Assembly: GCA_003508605.1 (NCBI GenBank)
Contig: DNUB01000308.1
Coordinates: forward strand, 1-12,367
Direction: 5' to 3'
DNA: 12,367 nucleotides
From: Oscillospiraceae bacterium
GTDB lineage: Bacteria; Bacillota; Clostridia; Oscillospirales; Ruminococcaceae
Part shown: piece by piece, positions 1 to 6,524 of the stretch
How the letters are laid out: every line of letters begins with the position of its first letter
Numbering within the stretch: position 1 is the stretch's first letter
Notes under the pieces: model-generated
The model's database searches: none
What the model saw: the letters and a program-made list of their open reading frames with translations, nothing else
What the model was told of the DNA's origin: nothing
Translations under genes and position numbers: made by a program

Positions 1-398
1 GGCGGTTTCGCCGTGCGGGGATTTTGATTTGCAATGCTTTTTTCCTTATTTTTTGCGGGGGTGCTGCTGCGGGGCTTTTTGAACTGCGTTTGGCTTTTTT
101 CTGTGTTGACTTATGGGAATTTTTTCGTCCTGCGGGCGTGCTGCCATTTTGGACGTTGGCGGTTGAAGGGGTTGTTTTTTCTTGGTAGGCTTATTTTGCT
201 TTTTTGAGTCCGTTGGTGCGGTCATTAAAAATGTTGTGCGGGGGTTTGGGGCAGCTCTTAAATAGTAGGTGTAGTGTTCTTTGCTTTTGTTCTGTCGTTC
301 TGTTTTGGACGCTTTTTATTTTATTTTTTTACGATTTTGGGAGGAGAGACGAATTTTTTTCTGTGCCTTTCCCGACGGCAGGGCTTTTGTAAATTGAG
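1..398. other. Gene-free G/T-rich stretch
   Basis: I see no convincing gene here on either strand. The + strand is strikingly rich in T and G and poor in A (about 5 A in the first 60 bases), with many T runs between G runs; the - strand is correspondingly A/C-rich. The one open frame (204-392, + strand) would need a TTG start without a ribosome binding site, and its hydrophobic, Cys/Phe-rich content is what G/T-rich DNA gives by chance. It may be decayed DNA or the 3' flank of a gene left of the window. Confidence 0.5.
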
Positions 399-445
399 CG
401 AGCCTGCATTTTTGCCCGTTTTTGGGAAAAATGCAGGCTCGTTTT
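399..445 (+). terminator. 15-bp perfect hairpin with short T tract
   Basis: Positions 399-413 (CGAGCCTGCATTTTT) pair perfectly with 427-441, with a small inner CCC/GGG pairing in the loop, and TTTT follows at 442-445. The T tract fits an intrinsic terminator for + strand transcription from the left. On the - strand the stem lies about 60 bp past the stop of the adaptor gene but is followed only by CTCAATTT, so any role as that gene's terminator is less certain. Confidence 0.55.
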
Positions 446-499
446 GACCGGGGCGCATTTATGCTGTTTTTAACCGGTTTAACGCCGCCGCCGTCAAAA

Positions 500-1189
500 T
501 CACGGTCTATGTCTGTAATATTTATTTTCCGTCACCTGCTCGGGATAAATCAGGACTCTGTCCTCCGCCGTAATCCCCGACAAAATCTCGGTTTTATCCG
601 AAAGCTCTATTCCCGTTTCAATATTTTTTCTTACGGAAATGCCCTTTTCGAGCACATAGACATATTCTCCCGCCTCGTCCTGAGCAATGGCGGTATAGGG
701 CAGCATTGTAAGAGTCCTTTCTTCCCCCGTTATAAGCTGCGCCGTTACCGAATAGCCCGCTCTCAGCATTTCCGTATCGCCCTTTTCTATTGCTACGGTA
801 ACGTCAACCACCGTTTCGGGCAAGGGAGCTGCGCTTGCGGTTAATGTATAGGCATTTTCTCCCATGCCCTCGACCCTGCCCGAATATTCACCTTCCATGA
901 GGGCGGCACCGCTTAGCCGCACTTGCTGTCCTATTTCTATAAGGGATATGTCGGCTTCGTTCACCGCCACAACCGCAAACCACCCTTCTCCCTGCTTAAC
1001 GACAGTGCCCTTGGCGGTTACCGTGGGACAGTATCGGCATATTTCCGCTCCTACCGTTTCCGCAATCGGCACCATGCTCTGCACCGCATCGGGAACGGCA
1101 AAGGCGGTATAGCCCGCCGTAACGCCCAGTGCGGCTATTGCTGCTATTTTAAGGAGAGACAGATTTTTTCTTTTTTTAGTCGTTTTCAT
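500..1189 (-). CDS. Small membrane-fusion (HlyD/MacA-like) adaptor protein
   Basis: Predicted 229-aa periplasmic-adaptor-type subunit of an ABC efflux system. Residues 1-9 are basic and 12-32 form a membrane anchor or signal segment, so the rest should lie outside the membrane. A beta-barrel-like part follows (about 60-110, containing IEIGQQVRLSG and YSGRVEGMG), then a membrane-proximal region (about 125-229) with the AGYSVTAQL, LPYTAIAQ, GEYVYVLE and GIELSDKTEILSGI patterns typical of the C-terminal half of MacA/YknX proteins. The usual lipoyl and coiled-coil hairpin domains are missing: GTVVKQ near residue 60 runs straight into the barrel. Typical family members are nearer 370-400 aa. A C-R-Y-C pair sits at 51-54 just after the membrane segment. 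ATG start with AAAGGA (1200-1205) ten bases upstream. The gene is divergent from the ABC operon at 1558-3589, its likely partner. Confidence 0.75.
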   Translation of the reverse strand: MKTTKKRKNLSLLKIAAIAALGVTAGYTAFAVPDAVQSMVPIAETVGAEICRYCPTVTAKGTVVKQGEGWFAVVAVNEADISLIEIGQQVRLSGAALMEGEYSGRVEGMGENAYTLTASAAPLPETVVDVTVAIEKGDTEMLRAGYSVTAQLITGEERTLTMLPYTAIAQDEAGEYVYVLEKGISVRKNIETGIELSDKTEILSGITAEDRVLIYPEQVTENKYYRHRP

Positions 1190-1391
1190 TTTTATTCGGT
1201 CCTTTCTTTCACTATTTTTTTATGTTGTATTTCAAATAGCCTTTATTGATTGATTTATTTATTGCTTTAGAAAAAATTTTATTCCGCCGCCTTACTATTG
1301 TGCCGAAAAAATAATGGAATATGTTAGAATAATTGAAAAAAACAGGTATAAAATATCCCTTGTGGAAAAGAAAAAATTACACCGTTTTAAC
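1190..1391. other. Divergent intergenic region, AT-rich part
   Basis: This is the AT-rich spacer between the divergent adaptor gene and the ABC operon leader. It must hold the - strand promoter of the adaptor gene, but I could not pick a convincing -35/-10 pair for it. A small + strand frame (1314-1544) lacks a ribosome binding site and runs through the hairpin-forming region, so I do not treat it as a gene. Confidence 0.4.
1322..1352 (+). promoter_or_regulatory. Candidate promoter of the ABC operon
   Basis: Two overlapping weak candidates. TTAGAA (1324-1329) and TATAAA (1347-1352) are 17 bp apart, a permissible sigma-A pair with a 4/6 match at -35. Alternatively TGTTAGAAT (1322-1330) reads as an extended -10. 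Either would give a leader of about 200 nt before the first gene. The placement is an inference. Confidence 0.3.
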
Positions 1392-1541
1392 TATTGCTCC
1401 CCCGACCGATTCCCGAAGCTTTTATGTGCCGAAGGGCTGTCGAAAAACGGGGAAGAAGGCCGCAGAAATATGCGCATATTTCAAGAATTTCCGACGAAGC
1501 ATTTCGACACCCGGGAGGCGGAAATAGTTAGGGGAGCAATA
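1392..1541 (+). repeat. 150-bp imperfect long hairpin (structured leader or MITE)
   Basis: Nested pairings span the whole block. 1392-1402 (TATTGCTCCCC) pairs with 1531-1541, and the pairing continues with G-U pairs and mismatches to 1413/1520. Further in, 1438-1445 (TGTCGAAA) pairs with 1502-1509, 1448-1453 with 1488-1493 using two G-U pairs, and 1465-1482 is a perfect palindrome. The 3' arm ends two bases before the AAGGAG of the first operon gene. Read as RNA it would be a folded 5' leader. Read as DNA it is a 9-bp terminal inverted repeat flanked by TA on both sides, the form of a Tc1/IS630-type MITE. I recognise no known riboswitch class. Confidence 0.5.
1465..1482. promoter_or_regulatory. 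Perfect 18-bp palindrome (possible operator)
   Basis: GAAATATGC followed directly by GCATATTTC is a perfect, gapless inverted repeat in the region shared by the divergent adaptor and ABC promoters. It could bind a dimeric repressor or simply be the tip of the larger hairpin in which it sits. No regulator gene lies next to it in this window. Confidence 0.35.
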
Positions 1542-1557
1542 TAAAGGAGATGATTGT

Positions 1558-1734
1558 GTGAACCTTATACCTTGCAGCGAAAATTGCAGGCATCAAAAGG
1601 ACGGCTATTGCTGTTTGGAGGAGTACGGGGCTATAACCGACGCCGCCGCCTCTCCCTGCGCTTATTTTGCCGAAAAAGAAAAGGTCTCGGAAAACGCAAG
1701 CACCGCAAACAATAAAAAGCAAGGAGGAATGTAA
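1558..1734 (+). CDS. 58-aa Cys-rich small protein
   Basis: Short gene with a GTG start at 1558 and AAGGAG (1544-1549) eight bases upstream. The stop at 1732-1734 is two bases before the start of the ABC ATPase gene, so it is the first gene of that operon. The protein has Cys at 6, 10, 18, 19 and 34 in the order C-x3-C-x7-CC-x14-C, with a DGYC core and a CAYF ending before a Lys/Asn-rich tail. This pattern resembles a family of about 45-60-aa clostridial proteins often named hydroxymyristoyl-ACP dehydratase in databases, a name with no support in so small a protein. The Cys spacing would suit a zinc or other metal site; the function is unknown. I have no evidence beyond operon position that it works with the transporter. 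Confidence 0.7.
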   Translation: MNLIPCSENCRHQKDGYCCLEEYGAITDAAASPCAYFAEKEKVSENASTANNKKQGGM

Positions 1735-1736
1735 CA

Positions 1737-2402
1737 GTGATAAAAGCGGAAAATCTTACCAAAATTTATTCTCCCTGCGGCGGCTGCCCCGTAACCGCCC
1801 TTGACGATATAAGCCTTGAGGTTGCCGACGGAGAGTTTTTGGCGGTAGTAGGCGCATCCGGTTCGGGGAAAACCACCCTAATGAACATAATAGGCTGTCT
1901 CGATATGCCCACCGAGGGGAGATACTGCCTGGACGGCACCGATGTTTCCACCCTCGATTCAAGAGGACTGAGCAGCGTGCGCAGCAAAAAAATAAGCTTT
2001 GTGTTTCAGGGCTTTAACCTTATTCCCACGCTTACCGCCGCCGAAAACGTTGAGCTGCCTCTTATTTACCGCAGAATGGCCGCCGCTCAAAGGAAAGAGA
2101 TTGTGAAGCAGGCCTTGGAGGCGGTGGGGCTGGAAAAAAGAGCAAATCACCTTCCCCTGGAGCTTTCGGGAGGGCAGCAGCAAAGGGTGGCTATCGCCAG
2201 AGCCTTTGCCTCCGACGCACCCCTTATTCTGGCGGACGAGCCCTGCGGCAATCTTGACAGCAAAGCGGGGGAAACGGTAATGTCAATGCTCCGCCAAATG
2301 AATAAGATGGGGAAAACGGTGGTGCTTATTACTCACGATAACGCCGCCGCCAAAACGGCGGACAGAGAGCTGAGAATTTCGGACGGAAGGATCTGTGTCT
2401 GA
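1737..2402 (+). CDS. ABC transporter ATP-binding protein, MacB/LolD type
   Basis: 221-aa cytoplasmic ATPase that would power the permease encoded just downstream. Visible motifs: Walker [10 protein letters not shown] at 39-47, a Q-loop in FVFQGFN, the signature [14 protein letters not shown], Walker B LILADEP followed by the CGNLDS D-loop, and the H-loop ITHD near the end. Length and motif set match the FtsE/LolD/MacB clade, which works on mechanotransmission-type permeases. GTG start with AAGGAGG (1721-1727) nine bases upstream. The stop overlaps the permease start by one base (TGATG), so the two are translationally coupled. Unusual is a C-G-G-C pair at residues 14-17, in the loop where relatives carry a short polar insert before the V-x-AL strand. 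The substrate cannot be told from the sequence. Confidence 0.92.
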   Translation: MIKAENLTKIYSPCGGCPVTALDDISLEVADGEFLAVVGASGSGKTTLMNIIGCLDMPTEGRYCLDGTDVSTLDSRGLSSVRSKKISFVFQGFNLIPTLTAAENVELPLIYRRMAAAQRKEIVKQALEAVGLEKRANHLPLELSGGQQQRVAIARAFASDAPLILADEPCGNLDSKAGETVMSMLRQMNKMGKTVVLITHDNAAAKTADRELRISDGRICV

Positions 2403-3589
2403 TGAATTACGGTAATTTCTCGGGAATAATAAAGAGCATCAAAAGAGGAAGAGGACGCTCCTGGCTGACCTTGTGCAGCGTGGCTGTGGGAGTGTTTGCG
2501 GTGGTTGTGATCTCGGGCATAGGCTCGATAGGATCGGAGCGGATAAGCTCCACCATGATGACTATGGGGATAAACTCGGCCATGGTGCAGGCCTCCGACG
2601 AGGACAGCACCGTCGCTCTGACAAGGGAGGACGTGGCGGCCTTCGGCAGATTGCAGGGTGTCAATAAGGCAATGCCCTTAATGGCGGCTATGAGCCGGTC
2701 GGTTATTTTAGAGAACTGCGTAAACTGTTACGCCTGGGGCGTAGATGAGGACGCAAGGGAGATTATTTCCATAGAAGCGGTTTACGGCAGGCTTATCGAC
2801 AATCACGATGTGGAAAACCGTTCCTGCGTATGCGTTATAGACGAGGATATTGCCCGACAAACCTATGGGCGGGGCAATATAGTGGGGAAAAAAATAAAGC
2901 TGCTTTTAAACGGCAGCTATTATGAATTTGAGGTGGTAGGCGTCGCCAAATCGGGAATAACGGGACTGCAAAGCATGATGGCGGGAATAATTCCCGATTT
3001 TGCCTATATTCCCTATTCCACCATGCAGGATATAACGGGCAAAAGCTCTTTTGACAAGATTGCGCTTTTACTTGACAGCAAAAGCGCAGACGAAAACCTT
3101 ACGGAAACCCTTACCGAACAGGTGAACGGCATAAAGAAATGCGAGGGCAGCCTGGTTATCAACAATTTTCAATCCCAAAAGGGACAGCTTACCGATATCC
3201 TTTCGGTGGTGACCACCGTTTTGTCGTTGATTGCGGGGATAAGCCTTATTGTGTCCGGCATAACCGTAATGACCACCATGCTGGTAAGCGTGGGAGAAAG
3301 AAAGCGGGAGATCGGCATAAAGAAGTCTATCGGCGCAAAAAGCGGGGATATTATGTGGGAGTTCTTATCGGAAAGCGTACTGCTTACCGCCTTGGGCAGC
3401 TGTTTGGGAATAATTCTTGCGCTGCTGTGCTGCTTTATCGGCTGTGCCGCCTTGTCCGTGCCCTTTACCGCTCCCGTGGGGGCGGCCGCTCTTTCCTTTG
3501 CCTTTTCGGTATTTATGGGAGCGGTATTCGGCGTTTACCCTGCCGGAAAGGCGGCGGGAATGAAGCCTATCGACGCACTCAGGAGTTAA
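2402..3589 (+). CDS. ABC transporter permease, MacB/FtsX family
   Basis: 395-aa membrane protein. One N-terminal membrane segment (about 20-44) is followed by a large extracytoplasmic MacB-type domain (about 45-265) and three C-terminal segments (about 270-292, 322-348 and 358-382) carrying the FtsX-domain signature VSVGERKREIGIKKSIGAK before the third helix. Four segments with a large first loop is the standard layout of this clade. It should form a dimer with the ATPase encoded upstream and use the divergent adaptor at 500-1189. A C-V-N-C pair lies at 106-109 in the outer domain, so this Cys pair is extracytoplasmic, like that of the adaptor. It starts at an ATG overlapping the ATPase stop. 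Likely role: drug, peptide or metal-complex export; the substrate is unknown. Confidence 0.9.
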   Translation: MNYGNFSGIIKSIKRGRGRSWLTLCSVAVGVFAVVVISGIGSIGSERISSTMMTMGINSAMVQASDEDSTVALTREDVAAFGRLQGVNKAMPLMAAMSRSVILENCVNCYAWGVDEDAREIISIEAVYGRLIDNHDVENRSCVCVIDEDIARQTYGRGNIVGKKIKLLLNGSYYEFEVVGVAKSGITGLQSMMAGIIPDFAYIPYSTMQDITGKSSFDKIALLLDSKSADENLTETLTEQVNGIKKCEGSLVINNFQSQKGQLTDILSVVTTVLSLIAGISLIVSGITVMTTMLVSVGERKREIGIKKSIGAKSGDIMWEFLSESVLLTALGSCLGIILALLCCFIGCAALSVPFTAPVGAAALSFAFSVFMGAVFGVYPAGKAAGMKPIDALRS

Positions 3590-3614
3590 AGGACAGCTGC
3601 GGCGGGGAATAGAA

Positions 3615-3661
3615 CCCGAGTTTTTAACGGGGGCAATACCCGGATTTTTAATAAATTCGGG
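3615..3661. terminator. Weak hairpins between convergent operons
   Basis: The space between the permease (+) and the frameshifted HTH gene (-) has two small GC-capped hairpins: CCCG/CGGG (3615-3618 with 3628-3631), and CCCGGATTT (3639-3647) with AAATTCGGG (3653-3661), the latter with one G-U pair. Neither has a clear T tract on either strand, so a bidirectional terminator here is only a possibility. Confidence 0.3.
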
Positions 3662-3704
3662 GCTGACCCTCTCGAAAAACGCCCGTATTGATTTTCGAAC
3701 AGAC

Positions 3705-4108
3705 TTACAGCTCTCCGTCAACATTTTCCCAAACGAAGGCGACGGCGTCCTTATAGCTCATTTTATGCTTTATTGCATAAAAAACCTTTGCGTCCAGCAT
3801 ATTTTTGACGTACAGAGACCGTCTGCTGCTATGTTCAGCATACGCTGAAATTCCTCTGCGGAAAGACCCAGAAGCAAGCCTATCCGAATCAGTACGTTTC
3901 TTGTGGGAATGCGTGTTCCGTTCAGTATCTGATATCCGTAGCTGCGGTCAAGGTCAAGGGCGGAAATGCAGTCCCCCCGTGAGATTCCCGCATGCTCCAG
4001 ACAGACGCTCAGAAAATCTCTCAGGTCAGGACAAAGATTTTCCTTTATCAGCTCCTCGTCAAATTCCGCATCTTTTTCAAGCTTCTTTTCAATATCCGAT
4101 GTAAGCAT
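3705..4108 (-). pseudogene. Frameshifted Cro/CI-type HTH protein of the kinase operon
   Basis: The first 100 or so codons from the ATG at 4108 encode a Xre-like DNA-binding protein: an acidic N-terminus, then DFLSVCLEHAGISRGD, a recognition-helix region with RSYGYQILNG, and GLSAEEFQRMLNIA. After that the frame gives an unrelated tail ending at 3770. Reading the same strand in the other frame from about 3818 restores a family-like C-terminus, SLYVKNMLDAKVFYAIKHK, ending in VWENVDGEL at a TAA (3705-3707). The total of 404 nt is one base short of 135 codons, so a single-base deletion near 3815-3823 explains both halves. No slippery heptamer is visible. The SD AGGAGG overlaps the kinase stop codon, so the gene was coupled to the kinase. 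It could be inactive, or this could be a sequencing error. Confidence 0.75.
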
Positions 4109-4117
4109 CTTTACCTC

Positions 4118-6160
4118 CTATGCGTTTTCGACAACGACATGCTTTACGGTCATATTGTCGCCGACAAACGAAAGCCCTCCGCATATTTTAGCCGCTATCT
4201 TTTTCGGAAGCACCACCGAAAACTCCGTGCATGACAAAACGGGACTAATTCCCAGATTGTCCGTTCTTCTGATAAGCGGCGATCTGTCCTCCCCGTAGAT
4301 CTGAACCGTTTCCGCAAATTCAAATATATGATTTTGAATATAACCGAAGGTGTGCATATACAGTGCTTGATATTTCTGATCCTCTTTCGGCGATTTAGGC
4401 GAATATTCGGTTTGGAAGGTCAGCTTAATGTCGCCGTCAAAGCAGTCAAAGGCATATTGGGGAATGTATTTCGTCATATTTCCGTCCCAATCCGTAGTGT
4501 GATATTTTTCAAAATCCGCCGAAATCTTAACGCCGTTATCGGAAAACGAAACGCTGTATTCTGCAGCCCCGTCCTCGGGCAGACTGACAGCGCCGATATC
4601 AAAGCTGTGGAGCGTCTCCTCCGAGGTCTCAAGCAGTACGGATTTTATGGCAACGTTATAGGTATCAAAGCCGAACCCGCCGTTAAGAGCCTCGATCCCC
4701 GATCTTGTAAGCACAAGGGAAAATTTCCGGCTTTCCCTTTCTATCGGAATAGCTCCCGTTATGTCGGCCTCGGGGGGATCGCTTTCCGATGCGCAATAGC
4801 TTATCATGCTTGCGCCGCCGCTGTCAACGGGATAAATCAGATAAACCTCCGGAAGGTTATATGAATAGGGGACGGTTTCAATCTCAAGCGTTATCCTTAC
4901 GTTTCCGTCAAATTCTTCAAGGGTATTTTTGGAGATTCTTCCCGTATACTGACTGCTCATACTTTTTTCAAAGCCGCCGAGCTCTATTGTAACCGGAGGC
5001 TTTTTTTGCTTTGTCTCAGCCTTCTCGGAGCGAATGCCGCTTATAATGAGCAGGGGCAAAAAAAGTGCGCCGCACAGCAGAACGCCGATACATAACCCTC
5101 TGATAAAATGTCTTGTTTTCGGGACAGAGCTTTTTCCGTCAATTTTGATCGGATCGTCCTCGGAAAAATCCTCCCTTGAAAAGGTGATGACTTCCCCGCA
5201 TATTTTCATATCGGACAGTGCGTTCAAAAAATCGGCGGCGCTGTTAAAGCGTTCTGCGGAATTTATCGCCGACGCCTTTTCGATCACATTTTTAAAGCTT
5301 GCGGGCAAGATCCGTAAGCCGTCCGCAAATTCCCTGTCGTTTTCCATTCGAGAAAAAACGTTTTTCGGCTGTTTTCCGGTCAAAGCGTAAAACAGCGTCA
5401 TTCCCAGCGCATAAATGTCCGATTTGGCGGTAAGCTCGACGCCGCCGGAATATTGTTCCACGGGAGTAAAGCCCGTTTTCATCATAACGGTAAGGGAGGT
5501 TTCCTCGGAAACCTTTCGAGCCGCTCCGAAATCAAGCAGCTTGATTTTTCCGTCCTCGCAAAGCATTATATTGTCGGGTGCGATATCACGGTGAAGAAGC
5601 CCCGAGCTGTGCACCGCAACCAGCGCAAGACCGAGCTTTTCCGCTAAATACACACATTGCTCCAAACTCGCCGCACCGTATTTTTCAACATATTTTTCAA
5701 GAGTGATTCCCGATAAATACTCCATAACGTAATATGCGGTGTTGTTTTCCCGAAAGCACTCAAAAACGTTTACTATGTTGGGATTTCCGTTAAACTGCGA
5801 AACACGGCCGCTTTCCTCGGCAAACCGTTGAAGCCCGTCAATGTAAACGTCTCTTTTTTTATCGTTTATCGGACGCACCGCAAAGCCCTTGCGTTCTCTG
5901 ACGGCAGTATCCGCAGGAAAATACTCTTTTACTGCAAGTATTTTTTCGGCTCTCACATCAAAGACCAGGTAGGTTATGCCGAAGCCGCCCCGCCCTATCA
6001 CGCCGCCGACAATATATTTGCCCCCAAGCCTTGTCCCCCGTGGCAGCACCTGGGCGTCCGACGGGGACGTATTTTTTGAGTATCCGCATTTCGGACAGGG
6101 ATCGGAGCTTATTTCGCTAAAACAGTTGGCACAGCGTTTTTTTCTGTTAATAAACCGCAA
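4118..6160 (-). CDS. Zinc-ribbon, membrane-spanning Ser/Thr protein kinase
   Basis: 680-aa bacterial Hanks-type kinase. A zinc ribbon at the N-terminus has Cys 10, 13, 22 and 25 (C-x2-C-x8-C-x2-C). The kinase domain spans about 49-315: glycine loop GRGGFG at 56-61, ATP-binding Lys78 in AVKEYFP, catalytic loop HRDIAPDN at 190-197, DFG at 210-212, and an activation segment with TGFTPVEQY. Ala replaces the common Lys in HRDIKP, a variant I associate with clostridial kinases of this kind. One membrane helix follows (355-376), then about 300 residues of beta-rich-looking outer domain that I do not recognise; PASTA repeats are absent. TTG start at 6158-6160 with AAGGTG (6166-6171); there is no better in-frame start. 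The HTH gene follows after 9 bp. Likely role: sensing an outside signal and phosphorylating cytoplasmic targets; the signal and targets are unknown. Confidence 0.9.
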   Translation of the reverse strand: MRFINRKKRCANCFSEISSDPCPKCGYSKNTSPSDAQVLPRGTRLGGKYIVGGVIGRGGFGITYLVFDVRAEKILAVKEYFPADTAVRERKGFAVRPINDKKRDVYIDGLQRFAEESGRVSQFNGNPNIVNVFECFRENNTAYYVMEYLSGITLEKYVEKYGAASLEQCVYLAEKLGLALVAVHSSGLLHRDIAPDNIMLCEDGKIKLLDFGAARKVSEETSLTVMMKTGFTPVEQYSGGVELTAKSDIYALGMTLFYALTGKQPKNVFSRMENDREFADGLRILPASFKNVIEKASAINSAERFNSAADFLNALSDMKICGEVITFSREDFSEDDPIKIDGKSSVPKTRHFIRGLCIGVLLCGALFLPLLIISGIRSEKAETKQKKPPVTIELGGFEKSMSSQYTGRISKNTLEEFDGNVRITLEIETVPYSYNLPEVYLIYPVDSGGASMISYCASESDPPEADITGAIPIERESRKFSLVLTRSGIEALNGGFGFDTYNVAIKSVLLETSEETLHSFDIGAVSLPEDGAAEYSVSFSDNGVKISADFEKYHTTDWDGNMTKYIPQYAFDCFDGDIKLTFQTEYSPKSPKEDQKYQALYMHTFGYIQNHIFEFAETVQIYGEDRSPLIRRTDNLGISPVLSCTEFSVVLPKKIAAKICGGLSFVGDNMTVKHVVVENA

Positions 6161-6182
6161 GACTACACCTTCTTTACGTTTG

Positions 6183-6211
6183 ATTATAATATATTTTCAA
6201 AAGCCTGTCAA
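6183..6211 (-). promoter_or_regulatory. Perfect consensus sigma-A promoter of the kinase operon
   Basis: On the - strand TTGACA (6206-6211) and TATAAT (6183-6188) are separated by exactly 17 bp, a full consensus match at both boxes. Transcription should start near 6176, giving a 5' leader of only about 15 nt that contains the AAGGTG binding site. Confidence 0.85.
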
Positions 6212-6215
6212 TTTT

Positions 6216-6232
6216 TGTTAATACCGTTAACA
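6216..6232. promoter_or_regulatory. Inverted repeat beside the kinase promoter
   Basis: TGTTAA (6216-6221) and TTAACA (6227-6232), five bases apart, lie just upstream of the -35 box of the kinase promoter. Such a 6-5-6 repeat could be an operator, possibly for the operon's own HTH protein, but AT-rich repeats of this size also arise by chance. Confidence 0.3.
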
Positions 6233-6474
6233 TCGGTTTAAAGAGCAAATCGAATAGCTAAACAGACGGAGCGTGCAAGCTGCAGAAAAGATCGACAAAG
6301 CAAGACCGTATGCCCTGCAAGGAGGTTTGGCGCAGCGGAGAATACGCTCCGCACAGCCTTTCACAGACAGGATTTTAATGCAAATCCGCACACTCGGTAA
6401 AAGGATGCGCCGTATATTCGTTTGGAGTTACAATGAAATAATGCAGTTTTGCAACCCAAAGTATTTTTAATTTA
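6233..6474. other. Intergenic region between kinase and hydrolase promoters
   Basis: No gene is supported in this roughly 240-bp stretch. It contains AAGGAGG at about 6320-6326 with a TTG only two bases on, too close to act as a start, in an open frame (6273-6470) of arginine-rich, family-less sequence. A 6-bp hairpin GCGGAG/CTCCGC lies near 6336-6353. The block may be decayed coding DNA. Confidence 0.35.
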
Positions 6475-6483
6475 TGCTATAAT
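6475..6483 (+). promoter_or_regulatory. Extended -10 promoter of the hydrolase gene
   Basis: TGC (6475-6477) directly followed by TATAAT (6478-6483) is a perfect extended -10. No good -35 lies 16-18 bp upstream; the nearest candidate, TTGCAA, is 23 bp away. An extended -10 can work without one. Transcription would start near 6490, about 35 nt before the ATG. Confidence 0.65.
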
Positions 6484-6524
6484 ATAGAAAATTTTACATT
6501 GCAAAGGCGAAAGGAGTATTGCCT

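Noticed and set aside
204..392. 62-codon + strand frame in the G/T-rich stretch
   Set aside because: TTG start without a ribosome binding site; the Phe/Leu/Cys-rich content is expected from G/T-rich DNA.
1314..1544. 76-codon frame ahead of the ABC operon
   Set aside because: No ribosome binding site, no recognisable family, and it runs through the long hairpin; the real first gene is the GTG frame at 1558.
3770..4108. The 112-aa HTH frame as an intact gene
   Set aside because: Its last residues do not fit the family, while another frame restores a fitting C-terminus; called as a frameshifted gene.
6273..6470. 65-codon + strand frame before the hydrolase gene
   Set aside because: The only good SD inside it is two bases from a TTG; the sequence is Arg-rich and family-less.
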